From: an uncultured Bacilli bacterium
Lineage (GTDB): Bacteria; Bacillota_I; Bacilli_A; RF39; UBA660
Assembly (NCBI GenBank): GCA_947630095.1
Contig: CANRGI010000083.1
Location: forward strand, 1 to 5,738
DNA length: 5,738 nucleotides
Reading direction: 5' to 3'
A program made the position numbers and the translations under genes. Numbering within the stretch: the first letter of the stretch is position 1; the number at the start of each line of letters is the position of its first letter. Of the stretch, positions 1 to 5,668 are shown piece by piece. The notes beneath the pieces are model-generated. The model saw only the letters and a program-made list of their open reading frames with translations, was not told where the DNA came from and made no database searches.

Positions 1-1073
1 ATAATAATAAATTAAATACTATATTTTATATGTTAGAAAAAGATGGGTATAGTAAAACAGAAATAATGGAGTTTTTGAGTAGTGATAAAGAATACAAAGA
101 TGTACTTATTAATTATGGTTTAGATAAAGAAATAGATAATTTGATAAGTATAAATAGTAAAATAAAAAATATTTACTTTAGTACATATATAGTAGTAATA
201 ATTATGTTTATAATAGTAGTTTTATTAATCATATATAAATATGCTAATAAAATGAGCGATAATATATTAGAGATAACTGAGTTAATAAAGAAAATTAATA
301 ATAGAAATTATGAATTAGGCTTTGACCATTTATCAATAGACGAATTATCTATATTAAGAAGTGAAATATATAAAACTATGATATTACTTAAGGAAGATGC
401 GATTACTTCTAAAAATGATAAAAAATCATTAAAGATGTCATTAGAAGATATATCACATCAAATAAAGACACCTTTAACTAGTATATTAATTATGTTAGAT
501 AATTTAGAAAATAATGATATAAAATTAGAAGAAAAAATAAATATAATAAGAAATATAAGGAGAGAAGTAAATAATATAAATAATTTAGTAACTAATTTAT
601 TAAAGTTATCTAAATTAGATACTAATACTATTACATTTAATAGAAAAGAAAATAGTTTAAAAGAGATAATTAATAAAAGTATAGAAAATGTATCTATAAT
701 ATGTGATTTAAAGAATATAAAAATAAATACTATTATAGATAAAGAAGAAAGAATAGTATGTGATAAACTATGGCAAATAGAAGCAATTACTAATATATTA
801 AAAAATGCTTGTGAGCATTCTTATGAAAATAAAGATATTACTATAGAATTAATAGATAGGAAATTATATAAAATGATAACTATTAAGAATATAGGGGATA
901 GTATTGATAAAAAAGATATATCTAAAATATTTAATAGATTTATATCAACGAGTAAAAATAGTTTTGGTATAGGACTTGCTCTTTCTAAAAAAGTGATAGA
1001 AAATGATAATGGGAAAGTATCAGTGGTGTCTAATGATGGAGAGACTACTTTTACAGTAAAATATTTTGTATAA
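1..1073 (+). CDS. Sensor histidine kinase, 5'-truncated by the window edge
   Basis: This is a membrane sensor kinase that would autophosphorylate on a histidine and pass the phosphate to a response regulator. Residues are counted from the ATG at 30. One transmembrane helix lies at about 49-70, followed by a HAMP-like/coiled segment at 71-130, the phosphoacceptor box DISHQIKTPLT with H143, an N-box with N255 and N259, a G1 box NIGDS at 287-291, and a G2 box GIGLAL at 313-318. The ATG at 30 is unlikely to be the start: the frame stays open to the left edge, and the 29 bases before it contain no G, so there is no ribosome binding site. The visible N-terminus reads like the end of an extracellular domain, so a first helix probably lies upstream. 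The architecture resembles VncS/VanS-type two-helix kinases of Bacillota. The G1 box has Asn in place of the usual Asp, a variant I recall from VanS-like kinases. The partner regulator is not in the window. Family call is firm; the signal sensed is unknown. Confidence 0.92.
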   Translation, partial: NNKLNTIFYMLEKDGYSKTEIMEFLSSDKEYKDVLINYGLDKEIDNLISINSKIKNIYFSTYIVVIIMFIIVVLLIIYKYANKMSDNILEITELIKKINNRNYELGFDHLSIDELSILRSEIYKTMILLKEDAITSKNDKKSLKMSLEDISHQIKTPLTSILIMLDNLENNDIKLEEKINIIRNIRREVNNINNLVTNLLKLSKLDTNTITFNRKENSLKEIINKSIENVSIICDLKNIKINTIIDKEERIVCDKLWQIEAITNILKNACEHSYENKDITIELIDRKLYKMITIKNIGDSIDKKDISKIFNRFISTSKNSFGIGLALSKKVIENDNGKVSVVSNDGETTFTVKYFV

Positions 1074-1075
1074 TA

Positions 1076-1104
1076 TTGAAATAATAAAATATATTATGTA
1101 TAAT
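1076..1104 (+). promoter_or_regulatory. Sigma-A promoter of the ABC-F gene
   Basis: TTGAAA at 1076-1081 and a perfect TATAAT at 1099-1104 are separated by 17 bases, a near-consensus vegetative promoter. The -35 box starts three bases after the kinase stop codon, so the ABC-F gene has its own transcription start. Transcription would begin near 1110-1112, giving a leader of about 125 nt before the ABC-F start codon. The very AT-rich background makes chance -10 boxes common, but the full match with ideal spacing and the downstream attenuator support it. Confidence 0.72.
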
Positions 1105-1121
1105 AAAGTTGGTGATGTAAA

Positions 1122-1142
1122 ATGAAAGAGGATAGAAACTAA
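1122..1142 (+). CDS. Possible 6-codon leader peptide MKEDRN
   Basis: A minimal ORF (MKEDRN, then TAA) lies in the leader of the ABC-F gene. GGTGAT at 1111-1116, complementary to the 16S rRNA tail, precedes it with a 5-base spacer. Against it, the predicted transcription start falls at about the same place, so the binding site could be at the extreme 5' end of the mRNA or partly missing. Its stop codon lies 7 bases before the ATG of the next small ORF, so reinitiation is possible. The evidence is positional only; no known leader peptide is recognised. Confidence 0.3.
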   Translation: MKEDRN

Positions 1143-1149
1143 AAGTGTT

Positions 1150-1209
1150 ATGTATTCTTTGTTATGTTCATTTTATCAAATTAATTCAATTAATATAAGA
1201 AGTATTTAA
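1150..1209 (+). CDS. Possible 19-codon leader peptide ending in the attenuator loop
   Basis: The ORF encodes MYSLLCSFYQINSINIRSI. Its last codons form the 5' arm of the hairpin at 1197-1218, and its TAA stop sits in the hairpin loop. A ribosome translating or stalled here would change whether the hairpin forms, which is how leader peptides control erm, msr and vga-type genes. There is no good ribosome binding site: the nearest purine run, AGAGGA at 1127-1132, is too far upstream. Translation would therefore depend on reinitiation after the MKEDRN ORF or on weak direct initiation. I do not recognise the peptide. Function is inferred from position. Confidence 0.38.
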   Translation: MYSLLCSFYQINSINIRSI

Positions 1210-1221
1210 ATGCTTCTTTTT
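1197..1221 (+). terminator. Attenuator-type hairpin before the ABC-F gene
   Basis: Bases 1197-1205 pair with 1210-1218 in a 9-bp stem containing one G-U wobble, closed by a UUAA loop. A run of five U ends at 1221. The shape is that of an intrinsic terminator, although the stem is AT-rich and so probably of modest strength. It lies after the promoter and just before the AGGAGG of the ABC-F gene, so it would stop transcription inside the leader rather than at a gene end. It would also end read-through from the kinase gene. Regulation by antibiotic-stalled ribosomes is inferred from this layout and the downstream gene. Confidence 0.65.
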
Positions 1222-1224
1222 ACT

Positions 1225-1230
1225 AGGAGG
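1225..1230 (+). promoter_or_regulatory. Ribosome binding site fixing the ABC-F start at 1236
   Basis: A perfect AGGAGG (continuing as AGGAGGTG) ends 5 bases before the ATG at 1236. An in-frame GTG at 1230 overlaps the last base of this site, so it cannot be the start served by it. ATG 1236 is chosen. The site begins only three bases after the attenuator U-run, so a ribosome at the end of the 19-codon leader ORF could also affect access to it. Confidence 0.85.
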
Positions 1231-1235
1231 TGTTT

Positions 1236-2744
1236 ATGCTTGAAGTAAAAAATTTAAGTATTATTGTTGAAGACAGATTTTTGGTAAAAGATTTGTCTTT
1301 AACTTTAAATAAAGGAGATAAACTTGCTATTATAGGAGAAGAAGGCAATGGCAAATCTACATTATTAAAAGTAATAATGGGAGTATGCACTTATGCAGAA
1401 ACAAATGGGATTATTAATTTAAAAGGTAATAGTATAGGTTATTTAGAACAATCTATAAATAATAAAGATTTAATAAAAAGTGTATATGATTATTTATTTA
1501 TAAATGAAAATGATTATTATAAGAAAGTAAATAATTTATATAAATATATGAAACAAATTGATTTAGAAGATAGTATTTTAAAAAGAATTATTAATACTTT
1601 ATCAGGAGGAGAAAAAGTTAAAGTAGGGTTATTAAAATTACTAATAAATGAACATAATATATTGCTTTTAGACGAGCCTACAAATGATTTAGATATAGAT
1701 ACATTAAAATGGTTAGAAAATTTTATTATTAGTATAGATAAACCCATTATGTATGTATCACACGACGAAGTGTTACTTTCTAAAACTGCAAATATGATAT
1801 TACATTTAGAACAAATAAAGAAAAAAACTGAATGCAAATATACTTTAATAAAAACAAATTATGATGCTTATGTGGAAAATAGATTAAGGAAAATAGATAA
1901 AGAAACTCAAGAAGCAAGGTATGAGAGAAGAGAATTTAATAAACAACAAGAGAAATTAAGAAAAGTTATGGATAAAGTAGAATATCAACAAAATACTATA
2001 TCAAGAAGTGACCCTCACGGGGCAAGACTTTTAAAAAAGAAAATGCACTCATTAAAATCACAAGAAAGAAAATTAAATAATTTAACATTAACAGAAATAC
2101 CTGATGTAGAAGAAAGTATAAATTTCTTTTTTGAAGAAGTTATTATACCTAAAAATAAAATTATATTAAATTTAAATATTAATGAACTTAAGATAGATAA
2201 CAAAGTACTTTCTAAAAATATAGAATTAAATGTAATAGGTAATACTCATATTGCAATAATAGGTAAAAATGGGGTAGGTAAGTCCACACTTATAAAAATA
2301 ATTTATGAAAAATTAAAGGATAGAAAAGATATAAAGATAGGATATATGCCTCAGAGATATGAAGATATTTTAGATAATTACGATAATGTATTAGATTTTA
2401 TTACTCAAAGTAAAGATAAGGAAGATATAACTAAAGCCCGTGCTTATTTAGGCAATATGAATTTTACAAGAGAAGAAATGGTATCTAAAATAAAAAATTT
2501 AAGTAATGGCAGTAAGGCAAAAATATTTCTTACTAAATTAGTATTAGATAAATGCAATATATTAATATTAGACGAGCCTACAAGAAATGTTAGTCCTTTA
2601 TCTAACCCTGTTATTAGAAAAGTATTAAAAGATTTTAAAGGGACTATTATAAGTGTATCTCACGATAGAAAATATATTAATGAAGTAATAGATACATTAT
2701 ATGTTTTAACTGAAAATGGTCTAAAAAAAATAGAAAAATATTAA
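1236..2744 (+). CDS. ABC-F ATPase, antibiotic-resistance (ribosomal protection) type
   Basis: This is a soluble 502-residue protein with two ABC ATPase domains and no membrane helices, expected to bind the ribosomal E site and displace drugs from the peptidyl-transferase centre. ABC1 has Walker A GEEGNGKST at 34-42, signature LSGGEK at 122-127, Walker B LLLDEPTNDLD with E147, and switch H176. A long charged helical linker follows (about 205-285) with a conspicuous loop at 249-271 (NTISRSDPHGARLLKKKMH core), in the position of the antibiotic-resistance domain. ABC2 has Walker A GKNGVGKST at 343-351, a divergent signature LSNGSK at 422-427, Walker B ILDEPTRNVSP with E447, and H476. The family is known from Msr/Vga/Lsa/VmlR/CplR proteins. 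From memory it looks closest to the clostridial CplR group, which I cannot verify. The attenuator-like leader supports drug-inducible resistance. Spectrum, probably lincosamide/streptogramin A/pleuromutilin, is inferred. Confidence 0.88.
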   Translation: MLEVKNLSIIVEDRFLVKDLSLTLNKGDKLAIIGEEGNGKSTLLKVIMGVCTYAETNGIINLKGNSIGYLEQSINNKDLIKSVYDYLFINENDYYKKVNNLYKYMKQIDLEDSILKRIINTLSGGEKVKVGLLKLLINEHNILLLDEPTNDLDIDTLKWLENFIISIDKPIMYVSHDEVLLSKTANMILHLEQIKKKTECKYTLIKTNYDAYVENRLRKIDKETQEARYERREFNKQQEKLRKVMDKVEYQQNTISRSDPHGARLLKKKMHSLKSQERKLNNLTLTEIPDVEESINFFFEEVIIPKNKIILNLNINELKIDNKVLSKNIELNVIGNTHIAIIGKNGVGKSTLIKIIYEKLKDRKDIKIGYMPQRYEDILDNYDNVLDFITQSKDKEDITKARAYLGNMNFTREEMVSKIKNLSNGSKAKIFLTKLVLDKCNILILDEPTRNVSPLSNPVIRKVLKDFKGTIISVSHDRKYINEVIDTLYVLTENGLKKIEKY

Positions 2745-2759
2745 ATAATAATGTATAAT
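2731..2759 (+). promoter_or_regulatory. Weak candidate promoter for the nuclease operon
   Basis: A perfect TATAAT at 2754-2759 is preceded, with a 17-base spacer, by TAGAAA at 2731-2736, which matches 4 of 6 consensus -35 positions. It overlaps the end of the ABC-F gene and would start transcription almost at the AGGAG of the nuclease gene (2767-2771), leaving a very short leader. Chance occurrence is likely in such AT-rich DNA. No terminator is visible between the ABC-F and nuclease genes, so co-transcription is equally plausible. Confidence 0.25.
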
Positions 2760-2779
2760 TATAATTAGGAGTAGAAGTA

Positions 2780-3481
2780 ATGAGTAAAAAGAAATTAAAA
2801 AGTTTAGTATTATTAGTATTTTTAGTAATAGTAGGTGTATATCATAATGAAATAAGTAGTACTTTAGCATATTTAACAGGGAATAATTACTCTTATACAC
2901 TAGATAATATACCAGAATATGATGGAAAGAATTATGTTATTATAAATGATAATAAGCCTGATTTTGACGAAAGTGATTATAGTAGTAGTTCTTATGAAAG
3001 TTATAGTGATTTAGATTATTTAGGTAGATGTGGTACTGCAATAGCAAATATAGGGAAAGACTTAATGCCTACAGAAGAAAGAGGGTCTATAGGTAGTGTT
3101 AAACCAACAGGTTGGCATACTATTAAATACGATAATGTAGATGGGAAATATTTATATAATAGATGTCATTTAATAGGTTATCAATTAACTGGAGAAAATG
3201 CTAATACTAAAAATTTAATTACTTGTACTAGACAAATGAATACTGAAGGTATGTTAGAATTTGAAAATGAAGTTGCTGATTATATTAAAGAAACAGGTAA
3301 TCATGTACTTTACAGGGTAACACCTATATATAAAGAAGATAATTTACTATCTAGTGGAGTACAAATGGAAGGTTGGTCAGTAGAAGATAGTGGAGAAGGA
3401 ATAAGTTTTAATGTTTTTGTCTATAATGTTCAAGATGGAATAGAAATAGATTATAAAACAGGAGAGAGTAGATTAAAATGA
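2780..3481 (+). CDS. Secreted or membrane-anchored DNA/RNA non-specific endonuclease
   Basis: This 233-residue protein has a Lys-rich start and a hydrophobic helix at about 8-21, so it is a signal peptide or N-terminal anchor placing the enzyme outside the membrane. No lipobox cysteine is seen. After an acidic, Ser/Tyr-rich spacer (60-80) comes a beta-beta-alpha-metal nuclease domain (about 80-233) of the EndA/Spd streptococcal DNase family: GWHTIKYDNVDGKYLYN, then NRCHLIGYQLTGEN with general-base H130, then NLITCTRQMN with N154 as the likely metal ligand, FEN at 161-163 and NHVLYRVTP. Members cut DNA and RNA with a divalent metal. The usual DRGH motif is NRCH here; to my knowledge N for D and variation at the third position occur in this branch. 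AGGAG at 2767-2771 lies 8 bases before ATG. The stop overlaps the next gene's ATG. The role could be nutrient scavenging, DNA uptake or defence; the sequence does not decide. Confidence 0.88.
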   Translation: MSKKKLKSLVLLVFLVIVGVYHNEISSTLAYLTGNNYSYTLDNIPEYDGKNYVIINDNKPDFDESDYSSSSYESYSDLDYLGRCGTAIANIGKDLMPTEERGSIGSVKPTGWHTIKYDNVDGKYLYNRCHLIGYQLTGENANTKNLITCTRQMNTEGMLEFENEVADYIKETGNHVLYRVTPIYKEDNLLSSGVQMEGWSVEDSGEGISFNVFVYNVQDGIEIDYKTGESRLK

Positions 3482-4053
3482 TAAAGAATAAAAATATATT
3501 TTTAACTAGTTTACTTTGTGTATTACTAGTATTTTCTAATTTAATAAGAGTTAGAGAAATAAGCATATTTGGGTTTATGTTTTCTAGTAGTATAATAGTA
3601 TATCCTTTTACTTTTCTATGTGTTTTACTTATTACATATAAATATGGATATAAAGAAGCATTAAAAAGTGTATTATATGCTTTTATATTACAAATATTAT
3701 TTTATATATTAAGTATAGTTATGAATAAATTTATTATAAATAGTAGTGTAGAATTACTTAATCCTTCTATTAAATTAATAGTATCTTCATTACTTGCTTT
3801 TAGTGTAGGAGAGTTAGTTAATATATTCTTTTATGTATTTTCTATAAAGTATGTTCCTAAAGTAATATCTATTTATTTAACTATTTTATTATCTTTAGTA
3901 GTAGATGCTTTTATATTTTTAATAATAATGCCTTTAGAAATAGAGAATATAGGAGAATTTATATTAAATCAATATATAATACGTTTTTTAATAACTATAG
4001 TTTTAGTAATATTATTTAGTTTACTTACAATTAAAAAGAAATATACGGAGTGA
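3478..4053 (+). CDS. Six-helix membrane protein, divergent YhhQ/VUT (queuosine-precursor transporter) family
   Basis: This 191-residue, very hydrophobic protein has about six helices (roughly 7-23, 35-54, 62-82, 97-122, 128-151, 160-184) and a short basic tail. It resembles the YhhQ/QPTR family, whose members import queuine or preQ precursors for tRNA modification: SNLI near the start, IFGF, YPFTFL at 42-47, YGYKEA at 56-61, and VVDAFIF with D143 near the end. Compared with E. coli YhhQ as I remember it, the Asp after the first FxFL block is Leu (position 50) and the Asp in the GQxxD stretch is Asn115. It is also somewhat short for the family. It may therefore carry another substrate or be degenerate. 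ATG overlaps the nuclease stop as ATGA, with a purine-rich AGGAGAG stretch 12-18 bases upstream, which suggests translational coupling. An uncharacterised membrane protein is the alternative. Confidence 0.6.
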   Translation: MIKNKNIFLTSLLCVLLVFSNLIRVREISIFGFMFSSSIIVYPFTFLCVLLITYKYGYKEALKSVLYAFILQILFYILSIVMNKFIINSSVELLNPSIKLIVSSLLAFSVGELVNIFFYVFSIKYVPKVISIYLTILLSLVVDAFIFLIIMPLEIENIGEFILNQYIIRFLITIVLVILFSLLTIKKKYTE

Positions 4054-4057
4054 TAAT

Positions 4058-5668
4058 ATGGAACTTAAAAATCTAACTATGTCTTATGGAGTAGAAACTT
4101 TATTTCAAAATGTTAATTTAATAATACCTGATAATGAAAAAGTAGGTATAGTTGGAGTAAATGGGGCTGGTAAAACTACTTTATTTAAATTAATAATGGG
4201 TATGATAGAAGCAGATACTGGTAAGATTATTAAAGGAGAAAAAAGAGTAGGTTGGTTACCACAGGTTATAAGTGAAGAAGAAAAAGATATGAATACTTTA
4301 GTATTTGATTATTTAATTAAAGCAAGACCAATAGATAAGTTAAATAAAGAATTAAATAAATTATATAGTGAATTAGCAAGTGAACCTGATAGTAAATCTA
4401 TTTATAAAAAAATAGAAAAGATAGAAAATAAATTAAATTATTATGATGCTTATAATGCTGAAAATACTCTTTTAAGATTAATAGATGGTATTAACTTAGG
4501 GGAAGAAATTTTATATAAGAAATTAAAAGAAATATCAGGAGGGCAAAAGTCTAAAGTAGCCTTTATAAAGTTACTTTATTCTATGCCAGAAATTATATTA
4601 TTAGATGAACCTACTAATCATTTAGACGAAAAATCAAGAGATTATGTAATAAGTTATTTAAAGAGTTATAAAGGTAGTGTATTAGTTATATCACACGATA
4701 CAGACTTTTTAGATAAAGTAACTAATAAAACATTATTTATAGATAAAAGAGTTAAAAGTATAGAGTTATATGACGGGGCGTATTCTAAGTTTATTAAAGT
4801 TAAGAATATAAAAGAAGAAATGCTTATAAGAGAAGCAAGTATTCAAGAAAGAGAAGAAATTAAATTAAGAAATATAATAAATAAATACTCTAATTCTTCT
4901 GGTAAAAGGAAGAAAATGGCACAGGATAGAGAAAAGAAATTAGAGAAGTTATTAAAAAATAAAATACAAATTATAAAAGAAGATAAGAAAGTTAATATAA
5001 ATATGGATATAGATAAAAAGAGTTCTAGTGTGCCTCTTAAAATAAGTAATTTATGTTTTAAATATAAAGAAGGGGAAGAGATAATAGATAACTTAAATTT
5101 TGAAGTAAGGTTAGGAGAAAAGTTTTTAGTAGTAGGTAATAATGGAGTAGGTAAAAGCACTTTACTTAAGTTAATAGCAGGTATACTTAAACCTGATAAG
5201 GGAGAAATTAAATTAGGAAATAACACTAAAGTAGGGTATTATGCACAGGAGTTAGAACTATTAGATAATAGTAAAACTATATTAGAAAATATGAAAAATG
5301 ATAATTATTCACAAAGAGAATTAAGAAGTATTTTATCTAAATTTTTATTTTTTAATGAAGATGTTAATAAAAAGGTTAGTGTTTTATCCCCAGGAGAAAA
5401 AGCAAGACTTTCTTTAGCAAAGTTATCTATTAGTAAATCTAATTTACTATTATTAGACGAACCTACTAATCATTTAGACCCTTTAACTAGAAAGATTATA
5501 AGTGAAGTATTTAAAAGTTTTAAAGGCACTTTAATAGTGGTATCACATAATGTAGAATTTGTAGAAGATTTAGGAATAGAAAGAACATTATTACTTCCTG
5601 ATGGAATACTTGCTTATTATAATAATGATATAGTTAATTTCTTTAGAGAGGCTAATACATCTAATTGA
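4058..5668 (+). CDS. Second ABC-F ATPase, translation-associated
   Basis: This 536-residue, soluble twin ABC ATPase is not a transporter subunit: it has no membrane domain and none is encoded beside it except the unrelated small membrane protein. ABC1 has Walker A GVNGAGKTT at 33-41, signature ISGGQK at 159-164, Walker B LLDEPTNHLD at 181-190 with E184, and switch H213. A charged linker (about 243-325) carries the MAQDREKKLEKL stretch usual in ABC-F proteins. ABC2 has Walker A GNNGVGKST at 360-368, signature LSPGEKARL at 443-451, Walker B LLLDEPTNHLD with E468, and H497 in SHN rather than SHD. Both sites look active. The NHLD D-loops and linker differ from the ABC-F gene at 1236, so the two are separate lineages. 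GGAG at 4047-4050 overlaps the preceding stop and lies 7 bases before ATG, only 4 nt after the previous gene. It could be a housekeeping YdiF/Uup-like factor or a resistance protein; I cannot decide. Confidence 0.85.
   Translation: MELKNLTMSYGVETLFQNVNLIIPDNEKVGIVGVNGAGKTTLFKLIMGMIEADTGKIIKGEKRVGWLPQVISEEEKDMNTLVFDYLIKARPIDKLNKELNKLYSELASEPDSKSIYKKIEKIENKLNYYDAYNAENTLLRLIDGINLGEEILYKKLKEISGGQKSKVAFIKLLYSMPEIILLDEPTNHLDEKSRDYVISYLKSYKGSVLVISHDTDFLDKVTNKTLFIDKRVKSIELYDGAYSKFIKVKNIKEEMLIREASIQEREEIKLRNIINKYSNSSGKRKKMAQDREKKLEKLLKNKIQIIKEDKKVNINMDIDKKSSSVPLKISNLCFKYKEGEEIIDNLNFEVRLGEKFLVVGNNGVGKSTLLKLIAGILKPDKGEIKLGNNTKVGYYAQELELLDNSKTILENMKNDNYSQRELRSILSKFLFFNEDVNKKVSVLSPGEKARLSLAKLSISKSNLLLLDEPTNHLDPLTRKIISEVFKSFKGTLIVVSHNVEFVEDLGIERTLLLPDGILAYYNNDIVNFFREANTSN

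Noticed and set aside
1180..1194. ATTAATT/AATTAAT inverted repeat in the leader as an anti-terminator or operator
   Set aside because: It is all A-T with almost no loop, and no convincing competing pairing with the attenuator stem was found beyond a 5-bp match (1155-1159 with 1197-1201).
1195..1208. Resemblance of ATAAGAAGTATTTA to the leader of tet(M) as I remember it
   Set aside because: It is a 14-base AT-rich match recalled from memory with no wider similarity; it may be chance and cannot be checked here.
1230..1235. GTG start giving two extra residues to the first ABC-F
   Set aside because: The GTG overlaps the last G of the AGGAGG site, so that site cannot serve it; the ATG at 1236 is correctly spaced.
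1517..1837. Open frame of 106 codons on the minus strand
   Set aside because: It lies wholly inside the first ABC-F gene, has no ribosome binding site or family resemblance, and is Ser/Phe/Ile-rich as expected for the complement of AT-rich coding DNA.
2015..2203. Open frame of 62 codons on the minus strand
   Set aside because: It is antisense to the ABC-F linker, has no initiation signal and no recognisable domain.
2745..2779. AT palindrome TAATTATAATTA-like sequence after the first ABC-F as a terminator
   Set aside because: It has no G-C pairs and no following T-run, so it is not a credible terminator; it is ordinary AT-rich spacer.
4843..5226. Open frame of 127 codons on the minus strand
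   Set aside because: It is the antisense shadow of the linker and second Walker A region of the second ABC-F; its composition is typical of an antisense frame.
4596..5486. Near-identical DNA stretches around TTAGA(T/C)GAACCTACTAATCA in the second ABC-F
   Set aside because: They encode the same Walker B/D-loop motif (LDEPTNHLD) in the two ABC domains, so they are explained by protein homology and codon bias rather than a mobile repeat.
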